Origin: Lutibacter sp. A64
Lineage (GTDB): Bacteria; Bacteroidota; Bacteroidia; Flavobacteriales; Flavobacteriaceae
DNA length: 64,000 nt
Direction of reading: 5' to 3'
Assembly (NCBI RefSeq): GCF_022429565.1
Contig: NZ_CP092487.1
Coordinates: forward strand, 3,800,001-3,864,000
Both the position numbers and the translations under genes were made by a program. Numbering within the stretch: position 1 is the first letter of the stretch; each line of letters begins with the position of its first letter. Of the stretch, positions 17,577 to 27,997 are shown one piece after another. The notes under the pieces are model-generated. The model searched no databases, was not told where the DNA came from, and saw nothing but the letters and a program-made list of their open reading frames with translations.

Positions 17577-17606
17577 TGTCCAGTTTTTTAATTAATAAAC
17601 TGGACA
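17577..17606. promoter_or_regulatory. Inverted-repeat operator candidate of abiEi
   Basis: TGTCCAGTTT (17577-17586) and AAACTGGACA (17597-17606), perfect arms with a 10-bp spacer, just before the -7 box at 17614. A third half-site AAACTGGA lies at 17484-17491. AbiEi antitoxins of other bacteria bind inverted repeats in their own promoter, so autoregulation is likely. Confidence 0.6.
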
Positions 17607-17613
17607 TTTTTAG

Positions 17614-17621
17614 TACATTTG
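17614..17621 (+). promoter_or_regulatory. -7 box of the abiE promoter
   Basis: TACATTTG, a full match to TAnnTTTG, 15 bp before the abiEi start. No TTG is seen at the -33 position; that area is occupied by the inverted repeat. A leader of only about 10 nt would follow. Confidence 0.5.
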
Positions 17622-17636
17622 TATAAAGTTAAATAA

Positions 17637-18362
17637 ATGAAAGCATCTGATTACATTGAAGATAGGGTAAATAAATTGCCAAAAGGCTATGTTTTCACCT
17701 ATGTAGATTTTCTATCGGAGGTGGCAAAGCGAGAAGCTATTATTAAACATCTAAATAGAATGGTAGTTTCTGGTAAAATTGAAAAGCTCTCAAAAGGTAA
17801 ATATTATAAACCTCAAAGCACTGTTTTTGGAAATCTATTGCCAGAGCAAAATCAAATTGTAAAAGATTTATTAGAGAAAAACGGAAAACTTTTAGGGTAT
17901 ATTACTGGATATAGCTTTTACAATGCAATGGGTTTTACAGCGCAAGTAAGTAGTATTATACAAATTGCTAAAAATGAAACTAGACCTTCTTTACAAAGAG
18001 GTAGGTTTAAAATAGCATTTATCAAACAAAAAAACACCATTACAAAGCAAAATATACCGTTATTAAGATTGTTAGATGCTATTCGTTTTATTAAAGACAT
18101 TCCAGATGCAACTATCAATAATTCGTGTACTCGTTTGCTAACATTATTAGCTGATTTATCAGAAGAAGAGCAAGAACAGATAAAAAAACTGGCGTTAAAA
18201 TATCCACCATCAACAAGAGCTTTGTTAGGTGCGTTTTTTCAACAAATAGATAGCAATCAAAATACAGAGACCCTTAAAAAGTCTTTAAACCCAATAACAA
18301 CTTATAATTTATCGGTTTCAGAAAACATTTTACCAACTGCTAAAAACTGGAATATTAAATGA
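17637..18362 (+). CDS. abiEi: AbiEi-type antitoxin (DUF6088 family)
   Basis: A 241-aa protein. The N-terminus (MKASDYIEDRVNKLPKGYVF, then a winged-helix stretch ending LSKGKYYKP near residue 60) is the DNA-binding part typical of AbiEi/DUF6088 proteins; the rest is the antitoxin domain with no catalytic motif. It should neutralise the AbiEii toxin encoded next and repress its own promoter through the inverted repeat at 17577-17606. The stop overlaps the toxin start by 4 bp (ATGA), which supports a coupled toxin-antitoxin operon. Confidence 0.8.
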   Translation: MKASDYIEDRVNKLPKGYVFTYVDFLSEVAKREAIIKHLNRMVVSGKIEKLSKGKYYKPQSTVFGNLLPEQNQIVKDLLEKNGKLLGYITGYSFYNAMGFTAQVSSIIQIAKNETRPSLQRGRFKIAFIKQKNTITKQNIPLLRLLDAIRFIKDIPDATINNSCTRLLTLLADLSEEEQEQIKKLALKYPPSTRALLGAFFQQIDSNQNTETLKKSLNPITTYNLSVSENILPTAKNWNIK

Positions 18363-19339
18363 ACCTACACGAAAATAAAGACTTATTTAAAGATGCAGTA
18401 AAGTTTACAGCAGAGCAAAAACATATTAAGGATATTTATGTTGAAAAAGATTATTGGGTAACATTTGTATTGTATAATTTGTATAAAAGTGAATTAGGTA
18501 AGGGAATTGTATTTAAAGGAGGAACTGCATTGTCCAAATGTTACAATATTATAGAACGCTTCTCGGAAGATATAGACTTAATTATCTTAAAAAGTGACAA
18601 CCAGTCAGATCACTATTTAAAGAAAAAACTAAAAGATATAACAACAGCTGTATCTAAATTATTACCTGAAATAGAAGAAAAAGGTATTACTCATAGAATT
18701 GGAATGGTTAGAAAAACAGCACATTCCTATCCAAAAGCATTTAAGGGTGAATTTGGTCAAGTGAGAGATACTATTATAGTTGAAGCTACCAGATTAGGGC
18801 ATCACGAACCTTATGAAACAAAAATAGTTTCATCTTATATTTATGAAATGATGTTAAATACAAAACAAGAAAATTTGGCAACACAATATGGATTGCTCCC
18901 TTTCAATGTTTTGGCTTTAGATATTAAAAGGACATTGTGCGAAAAAATAATGAGCTTAGTTCGTTTTTCATATACCAAAGATGCTATTGAAGATTTAAAT
19001 AATAAAATTAGACATACTTATGATATTCATCAATTATTAAATAATAACGAGATTAAAACATTCTTTAATTCTGAAAGTTTTGATAGTATGTTGTTACGAG
19101 TTGCAAATGATGATTTAGTAAGTTTTAAAAATAACAATGAGTATTTAAAAAAACATCCTAAAGACGCACTATTGTTTAGTCAGCCTAAAGAAACATGGAA
19201 GCAACTAAAAAGCACCTATCAAGGTAGTTTTAAAACATTGGTTTTTGGCACGTATCCAAATGAAAGTGAAATACTAAAAACATTACTTACTATTGCTGTA
19301 AGATTAGAAAAAATAGATTGGAAATTTAAATTCGATTAA
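18359..19339 (+). CDS. abiEii: AbiEii nucleotidyltransferase toxin
   Basis: A 326-aa protein of the AbiEii/AbiGii family. The motif FKGGTALSK near residue 50 and ERFSEDIDLI about 17 residues on give the GG-S/T and D-x-D residues of a nucleotidyltransferase fold. Characterised members act as type IV toxins, some by adding nucleotides to tRNA acceptor ends, and give abortive phage infection. The domain looks complete. It overlaps abiEi and is followed 5 bp later by hsdR, so all three may share a transcript. Confidence 0.85.
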   Translation: MNLHENKDLFKDAVKFTAEQKHIKDIYVEKDYWVTFVLYNLYKSELGKGIVFKGGTALSKCYNIIERFSEDIDLIILKSDNQSDHYLKKKLKDITTAVSKLLPEIEEKGITHRIGMVRKTAHSYPKAFKGEFGQVRDTIIVEATRLGHHEPYETKIVSSYIYEMMLNTKQENLATQYGLLPFNVLALDIKRTLCEKIMSLVRFSYTKDAIEDLNNKIRHTYDIHQLLNNNEIKTFFNSESFDSMLLRVANDDLVSFKNNNEYLKKHPKDALLFSQPKETWKQLKSTYQGSFKTLVFGTYPNESEILKTLLTIAVRLEKIDWKFKFD

Positions 19340-19343
19340 AGCT

Positions 19344-22300
19344 ATGAAATTTACGGAATCCCAATTAGAAAAAGCATTTATTGAACTTTTAGGCTCAGAG
19401 AAAATACCACATGTTTCTGGACAAAATATTCAAAGAGATATTTCAGAAGTGCTTCTTAAAGATGATTTAAAAGAATTTCTTTTGAGTAAATATAAAAAAG
19501 ATGGACTCACTAGTGTTGAAGTAAATTCTATAATTCGTAAGCTAGAGCTCTACTCCTCTTCAGACCTTTATGAGAGCAATAAAGCTATTATGAAACTTAT
19601 TTCTGATGGCTATGTTTTTAAAAGAGAAGATCGCAGTAAAAAAGACCTTTACATTCAGTTTATTGATTATTCCGAAGAAAACAATAATAGATATAAAATT
19701 GTAAATCAACTTGAAATTTTTGGTTATGAAAAAAGGATACCCGATGGTATTTTGTACATCAATGGATTGCCGCTTGTAGTTTTTGAATTTAAAAGTGCTA
19801 TTAGAGAAGATGCAACAATACACGATGCTTTTAAGCAGTTAACTAATCGATATAAAAGAGATATTCCAGAGCTTTTTAAGTACAATGCTTTTTGTATAAT
19901 TAGTGATGGTGTAAATAATAAAGCTGGTTCGTTTTTTTCATCTTATGAATTTTTTTATGCGTGGCGAAAAGTTGAAGGTTTAGACAATGAAGTTGATGGT
20001 ATAAATTCTATGTATACATTAATTGAAGGGATATTTAACCACAACCGTTTACGTGATATTATACAAAATTTTATTTATTTTCAAGACAGCTCAAAAAAGG
20101 ATGATAAAATTGTGTGTCGTTATCCACAATATTATGCTGCAAGAAAATTATTTAACAATATAAAACTGCATCAACGTCCTAAAGGTGATGGTAAAGGAGG
20201 AACGTATTTTGGAGCGACAGGATGTGGTAAAAGTTATACAATGCTTTTTTTAACAAGATTATTAATGAAGAGTGTGCACTTTTCAAGTCCTACAATAATC
20301 TTAATAACTGATAGAACAGATTTAGATGACCAGCTTTCTGGACAGTTTACTAATGCTAAAGGTTTTATTGGAGATGATACTATTATTAGTGTTGAAAGCA
20401 GAAATGAACTGAGAGAATTGCTGCAAGGAAGAAATAGTGGAGGGGTATTTCTAACAACAATACATAAGTTTACTGAAGATACAGCGCTTTTAACCAATAG
20501 AACAAATGTGATTTGTATATCTGATGAAGCACATAGAAGCCAAACAAACTTAGACCAGAAAATAGTGATTACCGATAAAGGAGTTGAGAAAAAATTTGGA
20601 TTTGCAAAATACCTTCATGACTCCTTACCAAATGCTACTTATGTTGGTTTTACAGGAACACCAATAGACGCAACAATGAGTGTTTTTGGTGATATTGTTG
20701 ACACTTATACAATGACTGAGTCTGTAAAAGATGATATTACAGTTAAAATTGTGTATGAAGGTAGAGCAGCTAAAGTATTATTAGATACTAGTAAACTTCA
20801 AGAAATTGAAGATTATTATGCTTTATGTGAAGAGGAAGGCTCTAATGAATATCAAATAGAGGAAAGTAAAAAAGCGACAACCCAAATGAGTGCTATTGTT
20901 GGTGATCCAGATAGGTTAAAAGCAGTTGCTTTAGATTTTGTAACTCATTACGAGCAAAGAGTAAACGAAGGAGCTTCAATAAAAGGAAAAGCAATGTTTG
21001 TTTGTAGTAGCCGACCTATTGCTTATAATCTTTATAAAGAAATTATCCTTTTGCGACCAGAATGGGAAGAAATAAAAAACTGTGATGATGGTGTGGAATT
21101 GACTGAAAAAGAACAAAAGGACATTAAACCAATGGAGCGTATTAAAATGATTATGACCAGAGGTAAAGATGATCCAAAAGAAATGTATGATGCCTTAGGA
21201 ACAAAGGAGTATAGAAAAGAATTAGATAGGCAGTTTAAAAATGAAAAATCAAACTTTAAAATTGCCATTGTTGTAGATATGTGGTTAACGGGGTTTGACG
21301 TTCCTTTTTTAGATACAATGTACATTGATAAGCCAATTCAACAACATAATTTAATTCAAACAATTTCAAGAGTAAATAGAAAATTTGAAACTAAAGAAAA
21401 AGGGCTAATAGTCGATTATATTGGGATAAAATCCCAAATGAACAAAGCCTTAAAAAAATATTCAAAAGTTGATGGTAATAATATAGAAGATATTCAAAAA
21501 TCTATTGTAGCTGTAAAAGATTAATTAGATTTATTGGCAAAGATATTTCACAATTTCGATAGTACAGATTATTTTACAGGAAAATCTTTACAACAATTAG
21601 ATTGTTTGAATAAAGCATCTGAATATGTTCAATTAACAAATCAAATAGAAGTGCGCTTTATGGGGTTAGTTAAACGCTTAAAATCAGCGTATGACATTTG
21701 TTGTGGAAGTGATGAACTTTCTCATATAGAAAAAGATTATATTCATTTTTATTTAGCAATTCGTTCAATTGTACTTAAACTAACCAAAGGCGATGCACCC
21801 GATACTGCTCAAATGAATGCAAAGGTTCGTAAGATGATTTCAGAAGCACTACAAAGTGAAGGTATTGAGGAAATATTTAAACTTGGAGATGATAAAGAAA
21901 GTAAGATTGATATTTTTAATGAAGATTATTTAGCTAAAATCGAAAAAATAAAATTACCGAATACCAAAATAAAATTATTACAACAATTGTTAGCAAGAGC
22001 AATTGATGACTTTAAAAAAATAAATAAAGTAAAAGGGGTTGATTTTTCTAAAAAAATGAAAACATTAGTTGACAAATACAATGAAAGAAAAGCTGATATT
22101 TTACAAAGTGAAGTTTTAGAAGATTTTACAGATGAAATTATAGATTTATATCATTCACTTAAAAAAGAAAAAGAATCATTTAATGATATGGGTATTGATT
22201 TTGAAGAAAAGGCTTTTTACGATATTTTGAAATCGTTGGCAGTAAAATATGATTTTGATTACCCAGAGGATAAACTTATTTATCTAGCTAAAGAAGTTAA

Positions 22301-22481
22301 AAAAGTGGTGGATGATAAGGCTAAATATACAGATTGGAATCAGAGAAATGATATAAAAGCAGAGTTAAAAGCGTATTTGATTGTGCTATTAGCTGAAAAT
22401 GATTACCCTCCAATTGATAGAGATGAAGTGTATAAAGAGATATTTGAGCAAGCAGAAAATTTTAAGAAGTATAACAATTAA
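19344..22481 (+). pseudogene. hsdR: Type I restriction enzyme R subunit, interrupted by an in-frame stop
   Basis: One reading frame runs from ATG 19344 to 22481, broken only by TAA at 21522-21524 (context VKD-stop-LDLLAKIF). A single base change from GAA or another sense codon explains it. The N-terminal part (726 aa) has the nuclease motif PDGILYINGLPLVVFEFKSA, Walker A GATGCGKS, DEAHRSQ and the helicase motif MWLTGFDVPFLDT. The remaining ~316 codons form the helical C-terminal region that normally contacts HsdM. No hsdM or hsdS gene lies in the window, so even an intact protein could not act as a standard type I system unless partners are elsewhere. A start at TTG 21534 would give a 315-aa separate product, which I consider unlikely. 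Confidence 0.85.
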
Positions 22482-22967
22482 ATGTTATGTTTTTCGAGAT
22501 TGAAAAGAATGAGTTTTGTTAAATATTAAAGGTAATATCCTGTCAAGTGTGTTAACGGGAAAAGTTATTTTGAAATTTTTTGGTTTAAATCATTTTAAGT
22601 ATGTAATATATAATGGTAAGTTCTATGCAGACCGAATGTTAAAATATTTTTTAACCTTAATATTATCACTTATCAAATTAAAAAAGTAAAAGTCAATTAT
22701 TTTCACCTGATAATAATTATTAATTTAGTATTCATCATAACTATTTAACTTCACAGATTGTATCTTTTTATCAAAGCATTACGGAAACCCGTAGATTTTT
22801 TTTTAAAAATGCAGGTATATTTGTTATGATAAAAGTCATCTTTTTATTCATGTTAACTGTTTAAATTTAAGTCTTTTATAGGTGTTTATGGGAGAAATCA
22901 CTAAATCATACAACTAAATTTTTTATTTATTATCTTTAATACGGAGTAACTTATCCAAACATAAGTC
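22482..22967. other. 486-bp gap before the metalloprotease gene
   Basis: No gene is supported. It holds the inverted repeat at 22780-22793 and, 23 bp further, TATATTTG (22816-22823), a full match to the Bacteroidota -7 box, though with no clear TTG 19-20 bp before it. The promoter of the protease gene is probably here, giving a leader of about 140 bases. Confidence 0.5.
22780..22793. promoter_or_regulatory. Inverted repeat TACGG-N4-CCGTA
   Basis: TACGG AAAC CCGTA, followed by a T run and then the -7-like box at 22816. The position (centre about 30 bp before the -7 box) suits a regulator site controlling the secreted protease. The binding protein is unknown. Confidence 0.4.
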
Positions 22968-25900
22968 ATGGGCAAATCAATTACAATTTTTATTCTTGCA
23001 ATTATTCTATTTAATGTTTCAATATATTCCCAAACTTCGGATGAATTGTGGTCAAAATCTTCAATATCAGCAAAACAATCCTCGAAAAAAATTCAAAGAC
23101 AAACAGCTCTAACAGAGTTTGATGTATATCAGTTGAATTTTGAGTTGTTAAAACGAAAGCTTGTAAATGCTCCTCAAAGAAAAGGAATTGTTGCAAAGAA
23201 CAATAACATAATTAGTTTTCCTGATGGAAAAGGAAAGTTGGAAAATTACTATGTTTTTGAAGCATCGATAATGGAAGAAGAACTTCAAATACAGTACCCA
23301 AATATTAGAACTTATATTGGGAAAAGTGTAAATAATCCTAGTTCAGTTATTAGATTTAGTATTACTCCGTTAGGTTTGAATGCTTTAATATTAAATAATC
23401 CAGATGGAGCAATTTATATTGATCCTTATACGTCAGACAACCATACTTATTTAATATATAATAAGAAAAGTTTACCTGAAAGTGAACCGTTTGATTGTGG
23501 GTTTGATGAATTAAATTCAACAATAGAAGAGTCTAAACAAGGTGTTCATTCAAAGACAGATATTGTAAATGATGGAAAGTTAAGAACTTTTAGACTAGCA
23601 GTTGCTGTAACGGGGGAATATTCTCAATGGCATTTAAATAGTAGAGGTGTTAGCAGTTATGAGTCTGATGAAGTGAAAATTGGAAATGTATTTGCTTCTG
23701 TTGTAGTTACAATGTTAAGAGTAAATGCCATTTTTGAAAGGGATTTAGGAGTGTCAATGATTTTAGTTGATAATAGTGCTAAAATGATGTTTTTAAATCC
23801 AAATACTGATGGTTTAACAGGTAATGATAAATATAAAATGATAGATGAAAGTATAAATGTTCTAAACACTTATATAGGTGAGTCAAATTATGATATAGGT
23901 CATGTCTTTGCTGCAAGTAACCTAGGAGGTGTTGCATATAGGTCTTCAGTTTGTGGTTATTATAAAGCAGGAGGTGTTTCTGGTATGAGCCCACCTGAAG
24001 GTTCTAATTTTGAAAATACTGTTACACATGAGATGGGGCATCAATTTGGAGCAACACATACTTTCAATTCAAGTTCTGGAAGTTGTAATGGAAATAGAAC
24101 CGATGAAACTGCCGTAGAGCCAGGAAGTGGATCTACAATTATGTCTTATGCTGGAAATTGTTCCCCTGAGAATGTTACAAGTTATAGTGAACGTGATAAA
24201 TATTTTCATTTAGTTAGTATTAAACAAATGTGGGCTATAATATCTAGCATTGGAAGTTGTGGTACATCAGTTAATACTGGAAATAACCCACCTATAATTG
24301 AAGCGATACCCAATTATACAATTCCAATTTCTACACCATTTGCTTTGAATGCAAATGCTTCAGATGCAAATGGAGATGAATTAACTTATACTTGGGAACA
24401 ATTAGATACCGAAATTGCTGTTGCTCCCCCAAACTCAACTTCAACTGGTGGTCCCGCCTTTAGATCCTTACCTCCAAATAGTTCTCCAACTCGTTATTTT
24501 CCAAATCTAAATACAGTAGTAGGAGGTAATTTGTCAAATACTTGGGAAGTTTTGCCGTCAGTTGCTAGAACAATGACCTTTGGAGTTACAGTGAGGGATA
24601 ATAACTCAGATGGAGGTCAAACCAATAGTGAAGAAACTACCATTACATTTGCTGGTAATACAGTACCATTTAAAGTTACATCTCAATCCTCAGCTGTTAA
24701 TTGGGAAATTGGTTCAACTAAGAATATAACTTGGGATGTTGGTAACTCAAACACTTCTCCAATTAATTGTTCTAAAGTTAATATACTATTATCAACAGAT
24801 GGTGGTTATACATTCCCTATAGTTTTGGCTTCAAATGTAAATAATGATGGGGTTCATCAAATTGTTGTACCAAATATTTTAACGAACTCCAGTCGTATTA
24901 AGGTTGAGGCTGTAAATAATATTTTTTATTCACTTAATAAATCTAATATACAAATAATTAATGTTGATGATGATAATGATGATGATGGAGTTGAGAATGA
25001 TATTGACCAGTGTCCAAACACTCGTTTTGGAGATAAAGTAGATGCTAATGGTTGTTCAGAAAATGAAACTTTGGTTCCAAATGAATTATGGGGGGTAGCT
25101 CCTCGTTCCGGAGATTATAAATTAGGATCCATTTACAAATTTGACCCTGCAACCAATAATTATTCTAGAATGTATAGTTTTAAGGGGGGTGTTGATGGTG
25201 AAATTCCTCAAGGGGGGATAATTCAAGCTTTAAATGGTAAATTATATGGGCTTACTAGAAGCGGAGGAGCTTATAATAAGGGAGTATTATTTGAATTTAA
25301 CCCAGCGAATGGTGTTTTTATGAAAAAAGTTGATTTTAATGGAGGTAATGGAAATTGGCCTGAAGCAAGTTTGTTTGCCGCTTCTAACGGGAAATTATAT
25401 GGAATGACTTACTTAGGGGGATTGAACAATGATGGAGTTTTTTTTGAATATGATCCAATCAATGATGTTTATCTAAAAATAATCGATTTTGATGATAAAG
25501 TTTCAGGACGGAATCCATTAGATAATGTTATGGAAGCATCAAATGGGAAACTTTATGGTACAACTAGATATGGAGGTCCAAATGGTTCAGGTGTAATTTT
25601 TGAGTATGACCTGTCTTCCAAGGAGTTTAAAGCTCTATTTAGCCTTGGGGGAATTTTTGCTGGAGGTTTCGATATATATGGTGGTTTAACCCAGGCTTCA
25701 AATGGAAAGCTATATGGTATGACATCATGGGGAGGAATTAATACAGACGGTATTATCTATGAATTTAATATAGAGACAGGAGAATATTCAAAGAAATTTG
25801 ATTTTGAAGAAGAGACAACAGGTAGACGTCCCTACGGGAGTTTAGAATTAGCTAATAATAATAAGCTTTATGGTATGACTTCTGGCATTTGGAATGGTAG

Positions 25901-27947
25901 TTATAGTACAGCATTTTTATTTGATTATGACCCCATAACAAATGCTTTTAACATAACATGGGATTTTATCACGGAAGAATATGGGCAAGGGTCAAACTCC
26001 AATACGTTGCTGCTTGCTTCAGATGGTATGCTATATGTAGGATCAAATGGTGGAGCGTATGGAAATGGAATGATTATCAAATATAGTCCAAGTACTAATT
26101 CATTTACTAAATTAATAGATGTTGGAGTAAATGATGCATTACCAGATTCTAATTTTATTGAGATAGAAGATTATGACGATGATAATGATGGTGTAATAAA
26201 TTATGAGGATTTATGTATGAACACTCCAACAGGTGAAGAAGTAAGCGCAACAGGATGTTCAGAAAGCCAGCTAGATGATGATGGAGATGGGGTCATGAAT
26301 AATATTGATACTTGTCCAAGCACTCCAACGGGTGAAGTTGTAAATGAAACAGGGTGTTCAGAAAGCCAGCTAGATGATGATGGAGATGGGGTCATGAATA
26401 ATATTGATACTTGTCCAAGCACTCCAACGGGTGAAGTTGTAAATGAAACAGGGTGTTCAGAAAGCCAGCTAGATGATGATGGAGATGGGGTCATGAATAA
26501 TATTGATACTTGTCCTGACACACCAATAGGAGAAAATGCAAACACAACAGGATGTTCACAAAGCCAGTTAGATGATGATGGAGATGGGGTCATGAATAAT
26601 ATTGATACTTGTCCAAGCACTCCAACGGGTGAAGTTGTAAATGAAACAGGGTGTTCAGAAAGCCAGCTAGATGATGATGGAGACGGAATAATGAATAATA
26701 TTGATATTTGTCCGAACACTCCAACAGGTGAAGACGTAAGCACAACAGGATGTTCACAAAGTCAGCTAGATGATGATGGAGATGGGGTAATGAATAATAA
26801 AGATACTTGTCCAGATACGCCTACAGGAGAGGATGTAAATGAGACAGGATGTTCAGAAAGCCAGTTAGATGATGATGGAGACGGAATAATGAATAATATT
26901 GATATTTGTCCGAACACTCCAACAGGTGAAGAAGTAAGCGCAACAGGATGTTCACAAAGTCAGCTAGATGATGATGGAGATGGGGTAATGAATAATAAAG
27001 ATACCTGTCCAGATACGCCAACAGGAGAGGATGTAAATGAAATAGGATGTTCAGAAAGTCAGATAGATGATGATTTAGATGGGGTAATGAATAACATTGA
27101 TACTTGTCCAGATACGCCAACAGGAGAGGATGTAAATGAGACAGGATGTTCAGAAAGCCAGCTAGATGATGATAATGATGGTGTGATGAATAATTTAGAT
27201 TTATGTCCTAACTCAACTGCAGGTGTAACTGTAAATGAAAATGGATGTTTCTTTTTACCATCCAATAATTTTACTTTTGAAGTAATAAGTGAAACCTGTC
27301 TAAATAAAAACAATGGACAAATATCAATTTCAGCTGCTGAAACGCATAATTATCTAGCCACTATAAATGGAAATAGTCATAACTTCAGTAATAATAGTTT
27401 AACCGTTTCTAATATGGAATCTGGAACATATGAAGTTTGTATTACAGTGTCAGGTGAAACCTACGAGCAATGTTTTAATGTTGAAATAAGTGAAGGTACT
27501 TCAGTGTCTGGAAAATCAAGTGTTTCATCAAATAAAGTTTCAATTGTTATAACTAAAGGGACAGCTCCTTACAACGTTCTTGTAAATGGTAAAAATGTAT
27601 TAAACACATTTTCAACTTCAATTGAAGTTGATGTAAAGCATGGTGATTTAATTGAGGTTAAAACAGCTGTTTTATGTGAGGGAATTTTTTCAAAAAATAT
27701 TGATTTATTTGAAACAATATCAGCATATCCAAATCCAACCAATGGAATTTTTGAAATTACTTTACCAGTTTTATTGAATGAGATCAAAATTGAATTGTTG
27801 ACATCTAATTCACAATTAATTTCGTCTCAAATATATTCCGTAATTAACGGTAAAGTGCAATTAAATATTGAAAATATATCTTCTGGTGTATATTTTGCAA
27901 AAATATATTTAGAAAATCCTATTTCGGTTAAAATTGTGAAAATATGA
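22968..27947 (+). CDS. Secreted reprolysin-like metalloprotease with TSP3 repeats and T9SS domain
   Basis: A 1659-aa exported protein. An N-terminal signal peptide (about 1-20) and propeptide are followed by a metzincin catalytic domain: HEMGHQFGATH (residues 354-364) is a complete HExxHxxGxxH zinc site, with the Met-turn STIMSYAG behind. Ig-like segments extend to about 680. A lone TSP3-like unit is followed at about 705-1055 by six or seven beta-rich repeats with NGKLYGMT..GG (GloVer type). Eleven 33-residue calcium-binding TSP3-like units (about 1070-1432) come next. The last ~75 residues (ISAYPNPTNG...SGVYFAKIY) are a type IX secretion sorting domain. It should be released or surface-bound and degrade protein. 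It is the last island gene. Confidence 0.85.
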   Translation: MGKSITIFILAIILFNVSIYSQTSDELWSKSSISAKQSSKKIQRQTALTEFDVYQLNFELLKRKLVNAPQRKGIVAKNNNIISFPDGKGKLENYYVFEASIMEEELQIQYPNIRTYIGKSVNNPSSVIRFSITPLGLNALILNNPDGAIYIDPYTSDNHTYLIYNKKSLPESEPFDCGFDELNSTIEESKQGVHSKTDIVNDGKLRTFRLAVAVTGEYSQWHLNSRGVSSYESDEVKIGNVFASVVVTMLRVNAIFERDLGVSMILVDNSAKMMFLNPNTDGLTGNDKYKMIDESINVLNTYIGESNYDIGHVFAASNLGGVAYRSSVCGYYKAGGVSGMSPPEGSNFENTVTHEMGHQFGATHTFNSSSGSCNGNRTDETAVEPGSGSTIMSYAGNCSPENVTSYSERDKYFHLVSIKQMWAIISSIGSCGTSVNTGNNPPIIEAIPNYTIPISTPFALNANASDANGDELTYTWEQLDTEIAVAPPNSTSTGGPAFRSLPPNSSPTRYFPNLNTVVGGNLSNTWEVLPSVARTMTFGVTVRDNNSDGGQTNSEETTITFAGNTVPFKVTSQSSAVNWEIGSTKNITWDVGNSNTSPINCSKVNILLSTDGGYTFPIVLASNVNNDGVHQIVVPNILTNSSRIKVEAVNNIFYSLNKSNIQIINVDDDNDDDGVENDIDQCPNTRFGDKVDANGCSENETLVPNELWGVAPRSGDYKLGSIYKFDPATNNYSRMYSFKGGVDGEIPQGGIIQALNGKLYGLTRSGGAYNKGVLFEFNPANGVFMKKVDFNGGNGNWPEASLFAASNGKLYGMTYLGGLNNDGVFFEYDPINDVYLKIIDFDDKVSGRNPLDNVMEASNGKLYGTTRYGGPNGSGVIFEYDLSSKEFKALFSLGGIFAGGFDIYGGLTQASNGKLYGMTSWGGINTDGIIYEFNIETGEYSKKFDFEEETTGRRPYGSLELANNNKLYGMTSGIWNGSYSTAFLFDYDPITNAFNITWDFITEEYGQGSNSNTLLLASDGMLYVGSNGGAYGNGMIIKYSPSTNSFTKLIDVGVNDALPDSNFIEIEDYDDDNDGVINYEDLCMNTPTGEEVSATGCSESQLDDDGDGVMNNIDTCPSTPTGEVVNETGCSESQLDDDGDGVMNNIDTCPSTPTGEVVNETGCSESQLDDDGDGVMNNIDTCPDTPIGENANTTGCSQSQLDDDGDGVMNNIDTCPSTPTGEVVNETGCSESQLDDDGDGIMNNIDICPNTPTGEDVSTTGCSQSQLDDDGDGVMNNKDTCPDTPTGEDVNETGCSESQLDDDGDGIMNNIDICPNTPTGEEVSATGCSQSQLDDDGDGVMNNKDTCPDTPTGEDVNEIGCSESQIDDDLDGVMNNIDTCPDTPTGEDVNETGCSESQLDDDNDGVMNNLDLCPNSTAGVTVNENGCFFLPSNNFTFEVISETCLNKNNGQISISAAETHNYLATINGNSHNFSNNSLTVSNMESGTYEVCITVSGETYEQCFNVEISEGTSVSGKSSVSSNKVSIVITKGTAPYNVLVNGKNVLNTFSTSIEVDVKHGDLIEVKTAVLCEGIFSKNIDLFETISAYPNPTNGIFEITLPVLLNEIKIELLTSNSQLISSQIYSVINGKVQLNIENISSGVYFAKIYLENPISVKIVKI
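26175..27263 (+). repeat. Eleven tandem 99-bp units (TSP3-like repeats)
   Basis: Each unit encodes 33 residues of the form DDDGDGVMNN.D.CP.TPTGE.....GCS.SQL. The aspartates bind calcium and the two cysteines can form a disulfide. Units 2 and 3 are identical at the DNA level and unit 5 nearly so; units 6 and 8, and 7 and 9, form alternating pairs, which points to recent duplication of a two-unit block. The first and last units are the most diverged. Confidence 0.85.
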
Positions 27948-27997
27948 TTATAAGAATTAGATAAATTTGGAAATTTTTTAGGTATATCAATTAATAA

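Noticed and set aside
21534-22481. Separate 315-aa gene after hsdR
   Set aside because: It is in the same frame as hsdR, starts only at a TTG, and continues the HsdR C-terminal region after a single stop codon.
26201-26743. 180-codon minus-strand frame opposite the TSP3 repeats
   Set aside because: It is a mirror of the tandem repeat in the coding strand; the repeated product is a by-product of the 99-bp unit being a multiple of three.
26175-27263. CRISPR-like array
   Set aside because: The repeats are 99 bp, contiguous, coding and lack unique spacers of constant length; they encode TSP3-like protein units.
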